NCBI RefSeq assembly: GCF_000427885.1
Contig: NZ_ATYW01000009.1
Span: forward strand, 126,062-182,639
Reading direction: 5' to 3'
DNA length: 56,578 nt
From: Glycomyces tenuis DSM 44171
Lineage (GTDB): Bacteria > Actinomycetota > Actinomycetes > Mycobacteriales > Micromonosporaceae
Part shown: in pieces, positions 51,684 through 56,578 of the stretch
How positions within the stretch are numbered: the first letter of the stretch is position 1
How the letters are laid out: every line of letters starts with the position of its first letter
Program-made: the position numbers and the translations under genes
The notes under the pieces: model-generated
The model's database searches: none
Told to the model about the DNA's origin: nothing
The model's input: only the letters and a program-made list of their open reading frames with translations

Positions 51684-52115
51684 TCAGCCCATGGCGAGGA
51701 CGAGCAGCGCGCTGATCCCGATGGCCGCCACGGCGATCAGGACCGCGTCGCCGATCACCACGTGGCGGTGCAGACCCGGTTCGGGCTCGGCCGTTCCGAA
51801 CGTCAAGGGGCGGGCGAACGGCGCACTGCGTTCGAGCATGCTCGTCATCCCCGGACCGAAGCGGTCCACGGTGAACTCCTCCCCGCGCTCGATCGAGCGG
51901 GCGCCGCGCTTCGCGACGCGCCGCACCGTGAAGCCGAAGACGAAGGCGGCCATGCCCAGGAGCCAGAGCGGCGCGTCCTCGTCGACGTTCCCGGTGGCGA
52001 GCAGTGCGCAGAAGAGCACCACGCCGACGCAGGCGAGCACGGTGCCGCCCCAGAAGAAGAGCAGCCAGGACCGCTTGCGGGACGGCGGAGTCGATGAGGA
52101 CGGAGACGATGGCAC
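51684..52115 (-). CDS. Small membrane protein of unknown function
   Basis: A 143-aa protein with three hydrophobic helices (about 18-40, 48-64 and 120-142), a Ser/Pro-rich start and a polar central loop (RGEEFTVDRFGPGMTSMLERSAPFARP). No known motif is present. The C-terminal helix resembles those of cation-related small membrane proteins, but this is not enough for a family call. It lies downstream of the helical protein gene with a gap of about 110 bp and could be in the same operon. Confidence 0.65.
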   Translation of the reverse strand: MPSSPSSSTPPSRKRSWLLFFWGGTVLACVGVVLFCALLATGNVDEDAPLWLLGMAAFVFGFTVRRVAKRGARSIERGEEFTVDRFGPGMTSMLERSAPFARPLTFGTAEPEPGLHRHVVIGDAVLIAVAAIGISALLVLAMG

Positions 52116-52227
52116 GGTCGGCCTTTCGAGGCGGTGGGGGCGGATCGGTTCGCCGCGTCGGATCCCAGGGATTGTAGTCGGCGAAGGCTCCTCCCGCCCC
52201 GGATCACCTCGCCGGTCCGCGCCGCCC

Positions 52228-52716
52228 TCAGTCGGCGACCATGATCTGTGCGGCGTTCTCCTTCAAGGCGGCGTTGGCCCAACGCAGTTGGCGCAGCGTG
52301 TCCGGATGGCACGCCTTCGTGAGCTCCAGCAGCTCGCGGTCCTTCAGCGCTTGGGCGGTCTGCGCGAGGACCTCCCAGTCCAGTGACACGCCGGCGGCCG
52401 CGCGGTGGAGTCCGCGCAGGTCCCGTATCACCAGCATGGCCGGGTCGTGGTGGCGGCCGAGCAGCTCGGCGCCCTTCTGCCGCACCGCGGCCAGGATCGC
52501 CGGATCGCCCTGCGGCGCGGAATCGAGGTGCAGCCCGTAGTCGCGTCCGACCTCGGCGAGCCTGCGGACGTGCCGCTGGGACCAGCGGGCCAGGTCGCGG
52601 CCGAGGTAGAACAGCTCATGGTCCGCCTTGTGCCGGTCCGACACGGCGAGGAGCTCGCCTGCCAGCTCGTTCTCCGAGCGATGCAGTTCCTTGATGGCCA
52701 TGCCCACGCGCTTCAT
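52228..52716 (-). CDS. Helical protein coupled to the molybdopterin oxidoreductase
   Basis: A 162-aa soluble helical protein. The start ATG overlaps the oxidoreductase stop (ATGA), with GGAGG six bases upstream, so the two are translationally coupled. The pattern of Glu and His residues in long helices (ELHRSENELAGELLAVSDRH, then ADHELFYLGRDLARW) suggests a ferritin-like four-helix bundle or a chaperone-like helical protein. No exact ligand set can be confirmed. It may be a partner or maturation factor for the oxidoreductase. Confidence 0.75.
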   Translation of the reverse strand: MKRVGMAIKELHRSENELAGELLAVSDRHKADHELFYLGRDLARWSQRHVRRLAEVGRDYGLHLDSAPQGDPAILAAVRQKGAELLGRHHDPAMLVIRDLRGLHRAAAGVSLDWEVLAQTAQALKDRELLELTKACHPDTLRQLRWANAALKENAAQIMVAD

Positions 52717-55175
52717 CGCCCACCTCCGTGCGGACCGCTCGTGTCCTCGCCCGCCATGGCGGGCGCGCCGCCGCGCGTCGGCTCCATCTCCCGCGTCACC
52801 GGTGCCGAGCCGGTGTTGGTGGGCGCCGCGGCGGGCGTCCCGTCGCCGGTGCCGATGCGTTCGAGGCGCGCGGCGGCGGTCTTGAACAGCGGCTGCTTCG
52901 ACGCGGGATCCCAGTCGGTGATGGTCAGCTCGTTCGCCGCCCGCCCGTCCCCGCCCTCCGGCGCGAGACCCGTGGTGTCCCAATAGCCGTAGTGGAACGG
53001 CAGGAAGACCACCCCGGGCCGGACGCCGCTGACGCGCAGGCGGGCCTCGACGCGCCCGCGCGGAGTGGCGACCCGGAGCAGGTCGCCCTCCTCCCAGCCG
53101 CGCTCCGCCGCGTCCTCGGCCGACATCTCCACCCACACCTCCGGCGCGGCGTCCCGCAGCTGGGGGACCCGGCCGGTCTTCGTGCGCGTGTGGAAGTGGT
53201 AGAGCGTGCGCCCCGTCGTCAACACGAAGGGGAAGTCGTCGTCGGGCTGCTCATGGGGCGGCAGGTACTCGGCCGCCTTGATGACCGCCCTGCCGTATGG
53301 GTTCATCGACCGGTACTCGTCCGGCTCCAGAGGAGCTCCGGTGACCAGGTCGCGGCCGTAGCTCTCGCAGTACTCGGGGTCGCTCCAGAACCGCCCGTCG
53401 GCGTACAGGCGCTCGGTGCCCTCCGGGTGCTCCTCATTGCACGGCCACTGCACGCCGCTGCCGCGGAGCCCGTCGTACGACATGCCGGTGTAGTCGCACG
53501 GGCGGCCCTCCGTGCACCGCTTCCACGCCTCGAACGCCTCCTCCGGGCCGCTCCACTTGACGAGCGGCTCGCCGTCCTTGTCGCGCAGGTCCAGGCGGCG
53601 GGCGTAGTCGATGAAGATGTCCAGGTCCGAACGGGCCTCGCCCGGTGGGTCCACCGCCTTCTCCGAGAGGTGCACGGTGCGGTCGGCGTTGGTGAAGGTG
53701 CCGGTCTTCTCGCCCCACGTGGCGGCCGGGAGTACCACGTCGGCCAGTCGGGCGGTCTCGGTGAGGAAGAGGTCCTGCACCACCAGGAACAGCCGCTCCT
53801 GGGCGAGGATCTCGCGGACGCGCCCCAGCTCCGGCAGCGACACCGCCGGATTCGTGCCGCTCACGTAGAGGAACCGTATGGAGCCGTCCTCGACGTAGCG
53901 CATCATCTTCATCAGGTGCGTGGGGGCGCTGTAGTGCGGTATCCGCATCGGGTCGATGTTCCAGACCCGCGCCAGGTCCTCCACCTGCGACTCGTTGGAC
54001 CAGTTGCGGAACCCGGGAAGGTCGCCGTCGGCGCCGCACTCGCGGGCGTTCTCCGCGGTGGGCTGGCCGTTCATCTGGAGGATGCCGCAGCCGGGCGCGC
54101 CCAGTTTGCCGCGTACCAGGTGGACGTTGTTGACCTGCACGGCGGCGGCCGTCGCCTGGTGGGACTGGTAGAAGCCCTGGAGCACCGTGGACAGCAGGCG
54201 CTCGGCGCCGCCGATGAGGCGCGCCGCCTCGGCGATGTTCTCGGCCGGGACGCCGCAGACGAGCGCGGCGAGCTCCGGGTCGCAGTCGGCGACCCGCTTC
54301 GCGAGCTCCTCGAAGCCGACGGTGTGCTCGTCGATGTAGGCGCGGTCGATCCAGTCGTTGCCGATGATGTGGTGGAGCAGCGCGTTCATCAGCATCACGT
54401 TGGTGCCCGGCCGCGGGGCCAGGTGCACGTCCGCGGCGGCGGCGACCGGGGTCCGCCGCGGGTCCACGCAGACGACCGCGGGCGGGTTCGGCCCGGCGAG
54501 GCGGTCCAGGACGCGGCTCCACAACACGGTCTGGGTCTCGGCCATGTTGTGGCCGTACAGCGCGATGACGTCCGCGTGGTCGATGTCGGTGTACGAGCCC
54601 GGCTGGCCGTCGCAGGCGAACGACTCCTTGAGCGAGGCGGCCGCGGTGGCGGTGCACAGCCGGGTGTTGCCGTCCATGTGGTTGGTGCCGATCCCGCCGT
54701 GGCCGATGACCGCGAGCGTGTAGTACTCCTCCAGGAACAGCTGGCCGGTGGTGTAGAAGCCGATCGAGCTCGGCCCCGATTCCCGCAGCAGCTCCCCGGT
54801 CCGGCCGGCCACCGCCTCCATGGCGGTGTCCCAGTCGGTCTCCACCAGCCGCCCCTCGCGTCGGATCAGGGGGCGCGTGAGTCGGTCGCCGTCGTTGTTG
54901 GCCTGCCAGCCGAACAGGTCCTTCGGGCCTAGGCGGCCGTGGTTGACCCTGTCGACCGCGCGGCCGCGCACGCCGGCGATGCGGCCGTCCTTGACGGCGA
55001 TGTCGAGTCCGTCCCCGTTGGAGTGGAGGATCGTCGACGACTGCACCCATCGGTCGACCTCGGCTTCGCTCAGGCCCTCCTCCAGGTACGTGTCGACCCT
55101 GACCGGCCAGGGCTCTCCGGGTGCGTAGGGCGTACGCGTCCCCCATGGCTCCGCGATTCGATCACGCTCGGGCAT
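52713..55175 (-). CDS. Molybdopterin-dependent oxidoreductase lacking the N-terminal Fe-S cysteines
   Basis: An 820-aa protein of the DMSO-reductase/formate dehydrogenase-nitrate reductase family. The Mo-ligand Cys is C174 (NTRLCTATAA), and MoCo-binding segments such as YGHNMAETQTVLWSR, GKLGAPGCGILQMNGQP and a C-terminal Molydop_binding domain (TTGRTLYHFHTRTKTG) are intact. The CxxCxxxC cluster near the start is replaced by T48, H51 and D55 (SSTILHSNGDG), and the fourth Cys position is D86. The enzyme should therefore lack the 4Fe-4S cluster. Substrate unknown. A GTG two codons before the ATG is an alternative start. Confidence 0.88.
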   Translation of the reverse strand: MPERDRIAEPWGTRTPYAPGEPWPVRVDTYLEEGLSEAEVDRWVQSSTILHSNGDGLDIAVKDGRIAGVRGRAVDRVNHGRLGPKDLFGWQANNDGDRLTRPLIRREGRLVETDWDTAMEAVAGRTGELLRESGPSSIGFYTTGQLFLEEYYTLAVIGHGGIGTNHMDGNTRLCTATAAASLKESFACDGQPGSYTDIDHADVIALYGHNMAETQTVLWSRVLDRLAGPNPPAVVCVDPRRTPVAAAADVHLAPRPGTNVMLMNALLHHIIGNDWIDRAYIDEHTVGFEELAKRVADCDPELAALVCGVPAENIAEAARLIGGAERLLSTVLQGFYQSHQATAAAVQVNNVHLVRGKLGAPGCGILQMNGQPTAENARECGADGDLPGFRNWSNESQVEDLARVWNIDPMRIPHYSAPTHLMKMMRYVEDGSIRFLYVSGTNPAVSLPELGRVREILAQERLFLVVQDLFLTETARLADVVLPAATWGEKTGTFTNADRTVHLSEKAVDPPGEARSDLDIFIDYARRLDLRDKDGEPLVKWSGPEEAFEAWKRCTEGRPCDYTGMSYDGLRGSGVQWPCNEEHPEGTERLYADGRFWSDPEYCESYGRDLVTGAPLEPDEYRSMNPYGRAVIKAAEYLPPHEQPDDDFPFVLTTGRTLYHFHTRTKTGRVPQLRDAAPEVWVEMSAEDAAERGWEEGDLLRVATPRGRVEARLRVSGVRPGVVFLPFHYGYWDTTGLAPEGGDGRAANELTITDWDPASKQPLFKTAAARLERIGTGDGTPAAAPTNTGSAPVTREMEPTRGGAPAMAGEDTSGPHGGGR

Positions 55176-55224
55176 GTCCACACCAGTACCCGGCGCGCGG
55201 AACCGCAAACGCGCGCGCCGGAAG

Positions 55225-55239
55225 ATGTAATATTTACAT
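55225..55239. promoter_or_regulatory. AT-rich palindrome between oxidoreductase and esterase genes
   Basis: ATGTAA-TAT-TTACAT is a perfect 15-bp inverted repeat in the AT-rich divergent region, about 50 bases upstream of the oxidoreductase ATG and just before the esterase -35 box. It could be an operator for the oxidoreductase promoter. Confidence 0.45.
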
Positions 55240-55241
55240 AC

Positions 55242-55271
55242 TTGACTATATAAATTACTTCTTGTTACGAT
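55242..55271 (+). promoter_or_regulatory. Probable housekeeping promoter of the CBM2-esterase gene
   Basis: TTGACT (55242-55247) as -35 and TACGAT (55266-55271) as -10, with an 18-base spacer, fit a vegetative sigma promoter. The CebR-like box begins 12 bases further on, near the expected transcription start. Confidence 0.6.
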
Positions 55272-55283
55272 CCTCATACCGAT

Positions 55284-55297
55284 TGGGAGCGCTCCCG
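55284..55297. promoter_or_regulatory. CebR/CelR-type cellulose-regulon operator
   Basis: TGGGAGCGCTCCCG matches the 14-bp CebR/CelR consensus TGGGAGCGCTCCCA known from Streptomyces and Thermobifida at 13 of 14 positions. It lies just downstream of a good promoter, where a LacI-type repressor would block transcription until cellobiose is present. Confidence 0.85.
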
Positions 55298-55365
55298 GCA
55301 CCTGGCCCACGACTCGCTTCGGGCCGGTCTCCGCGCCCCGACCACCCCCGCACCGAAGGATGGAC

Positions 55366-56466
55366 ATGCAAGTGAATCGAAACAGCAGGAGACTGGCGGT
55401 CACCGCCGCCGCGGTGGCGGCGCTCGGCGCGGGCGCGCTGCCGATCGCCTCGGCGAACCAGGCGCACGCCGCGGCGGGCTGCGAGGTCGACTACCAGGTC
55501 ATCAGCGACTGGGGCGGCGGCTTCCAGGCGAACGTCGCGATCACCGCCGACGAACCCATCGACGGCTGGGAGCTCACCTGGGACTTCCCGGCCGGCACGA
55601 CCGTCAACAGCGCCTGGAACGTCGACTGGAGCCAGAACGGCGCCGCCTTCAGCGGATCCGACGTCGGCTGGAACGCCGTCATCGCCTCGGGGCAGACCCG
55701 CGAGGTCTTCGGATTCATCGGCTCCGGCAGCGCCGAGGCGCCGACCTCGATCGCCGTCAACGGCGAGCTGTGCGACGGGCAGGCCGACCCGAGCGAGACG
55801 CCGAGCGACGACCCGACCACCGACCAGCCGACCGAGCCGGTGTCGATCATGCCGCTGGGCGACTCGATCACCGGCAACCCCGGCTGCTGGCGCGGCAACC
55901 TGTGGGCGCTGCTGGACGGCGCCGGGTACGACGTCGACTTCGTGGGCTCGCAGTCCCAGTCCTGCGCCCCCACCGGCTCCGACCCCGACCACGAAGGCCA
56001 CGGCGGCTACCTGGTCACCCAATCGGTCGCGAACGGCGACACGCGGGCGTGGCTGGAGGCGAACACCCCCGACGTGCTGCTGATGCACTTCGGCACCAAC
56101 GACGTCTGGTCGGCGATCCCGCCCGCCCAGATCCTCGACGCCTACACCGCGATCGTGGAGGACCTGCGCGAGCTCAACCCGGACGCGATCGTCCTGGTCG
56201 CCCAGATCATCCCGCTCCACCCCGACGAGTCCTTCGGCTGCACCGAATGCCCGCAGCGCGCGATCGACCTCAACGCCGAGATCCCCGGCTGGGCCGCCGA
56301 GCTGACGACCGAGCGCTCGCCGATCGTCGTCGTCGACCAGCACACCGGCTTCGACCCCGCGACCGACACCTACGACGGCGTCCACCCCGACGAGGACGGC
56401 TACGTCAAGATCGCCGCGAACTGGTTCGCGGCGCTCGACGGCATCCTCCCGCAGCCGCGGTCATAG
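55366..56466 (+). CDS. Secreted CBM2-SGNH (CE3-type) acetyl-xylan esterase-like protein
   Basis: A protein of about 366 aa. A signal peptide (1-36, ending AHA) is followed by a family 2 carbohydrate-binding module (C39 to C136; exposed Trp in WELTWDF, WNVDW and GWNAV), a Pro/Thr/Asp linker (140-158), and an SGNH hydrolase domain with S167 (PLGDSITGN), N245 (FGTNDVW) and a DGVHPDEDGY Asp-His pair. The CE3-like layout indicates deacetylation of xylan or cellulose-bound hemicellulose. ATG 55366 has GAAGGA five bases upstream; ATG 55360 is an alternative. It is controlled by the CebR-like box. Confidence 0.9.
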   Translation: MQVNRNSRRLAVTAAAVAALGAGALPIASANQAHAAAGCEVDYQVISDWGGGFQANVAITADEPIDGWELTWDFPAGTTVNSAWNVDWSQNGAAFSGSDVGWNAVIASGQTREVFGFIGSGSAEAPTSIAVNGELCDGQADPSETPSDDPTTDQPTEPVSIMPLGDSITGNPGCWRGNLWALLDGAGYDVDFVGSQSQSCAPTGSDPDHEGHGGYLVTQSVANGDTRAWLEANTPDVLLMHFGTNDVWSAIPPAQILDAYTAIVEDLRELNPDAIVLVAQIIPLHPDESFGCTECPQRAIDLNAEIPGWAAELTTERSPIVVVDQHTGFDPATDTYDGVHPDEDGYVKIAANWFAALDGILPQPRS

Positions 56467-56521
56467 GAGCTTCGAGTGCGCAGCGGCGTCGGCCCCGCGA
56501 GGGGTCGGCGCCGCGCCTCCT

Positions 56522-56541
56522 CGACCGGTGGGCGCCGGTCG
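56522..56541. terminator. Possible weak hairpin after the esterase gene
   Basis: CGACCGG (56522-56528) pairs with CCGGTCG (56535-56541) around a 6-base loop, 55 bases after the esterase stop. The stem is only seven base pairs, so terminator function is uncertain. Confidence 0.4.
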
Positions 56542-56543
56542 GA

Positions 56544-56578
56544 TCAGCCGCCGGCGCCGCCCGCCCGCCGCTCGCGGG
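56544..56578 (-). CDS. Possible C-terminal end of a gene entering from the right edge
   Basis: TCA at 56544-56546 gives a stop on the minus strand, and the codons before it read as a short Arg/Gly/Ala-rich tail (RERRAGGAGG). This could be the end of a convergent gene that lies outside the window. Only 11 codons are visible, so nothing more can be said. Confidence 0.2.
   Translation of the reverse strand, partial: RERRAGGAGG

Noticed and set aside
52728..54932. Long plus-strand open frame opposite the molybdopterin oxidoreductase
   Set aside because: Antisense shadow with low-complexity composition; the minus-strand gene has intact cofactor motifs.
1..56578. tRNA genes, rRNA, CRISPR arrays, insertion sequences and phage modules
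   Set aside because: None was recognised by eye: no transposase or integrase frames, no regularly spaced repeats and no tRNA-like cloverleaf with a CCA end was noticed.

Overview
The window is high-GC DNA (about 70% by eye) with strong third-position GC, GTG and TTG starts, many 4-base ATGA/GTGA gene overlaps, and abundant AraC, TetR, MarR, PadR, ROK and LuxR regulators. It also holds GOLPH3-like, DUF4132, secreted GH5 and CBM2-esterase genes and a CebR-type operator. This indicates a chromosomal segment of a saprophytic, polysaccharide-degrading filamentous actinomycete. A genus such as Glycomyces would be a guess. I saw no tRNA, rRNA, CRISPR array, insertion sequence or phage module.

Layout. 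1-8 kb: the tail of a GH2 beta-galactosidase, a small deaminase, an acyltransferase-3/SGNH O-acyltransferase, and two divergent AraC-regulated units (a Gfo/Idh/MocA oxidoreductase; a PhyH-type dioxygenase translationally coupled to an 86-aa unknown protein). 8.5-11.4 kb: a GOLPH3-like protein, APC permease and GNAT acetyltransferase set closed by an 18-bp-stem terminator. 11.5-19 kb: PadR/serine hydrolase, a large catalase, SDR/XRE and MarR units, several with very clear palindromic operators. 19.3-20.9 kb: an orphan LuxR regulator and an MBL-fold hydrolase.

21.0-27.3 kb is the most interesting region. It is a compact six-gene RiPP cluster: a 43-aa Cys-rich precursor, a YcaO protein with a PxPxP tail, a short ThiF/E1-like protein, a fusion of a second ThiF/E1-like domain with a SagB/nitroreductase-like domain, a separate nitroreductase, and an ABC exporter, ending in a perfect 48-bp palindromic terminator. 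It should make a thiazol(in)e-containing peptide from a core with four Cys in nine residues. No leader peptidase is visible. A 53-aa secreted two-Cys peptide lies just beyond it on the opposite strand.

27.8-35.5 kb is mixed accessory content: arylamine N-acetyltransferase, an Arg-rich basic protein, a universal stress protein, an aminoglycoside-phosphotransferase-like kinase abutting a truncated arginase, a methyltransferase and a large DUF4132 protein. 35.7-43.7 kb: a GH78 alpha-L-rhamnosidase, a two-component system whose kinase carries an extra C-terminal membrane segment and outer tail, a DedA/CDP-alcohol phosphatidyltransferase pair, a second DedA, and a TetR/NTF2-like pair. 43.8-56.5 kb: a ROK repressor divergent from a secreted GH5 cellulase, a TetR/SDR region with tandem operators, a membrane M28 peptidase, small secreted and membrane proteins, a molybdopterin oxidoreductase lacking its Fe-S cysteines with a coupled helical partner, and a CBM2-CE3-type esterase behind a near-perfect CebR box. 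The GH2, GH78, GH5 and CBM2-esterase genes together point to plant polysaccharide use.
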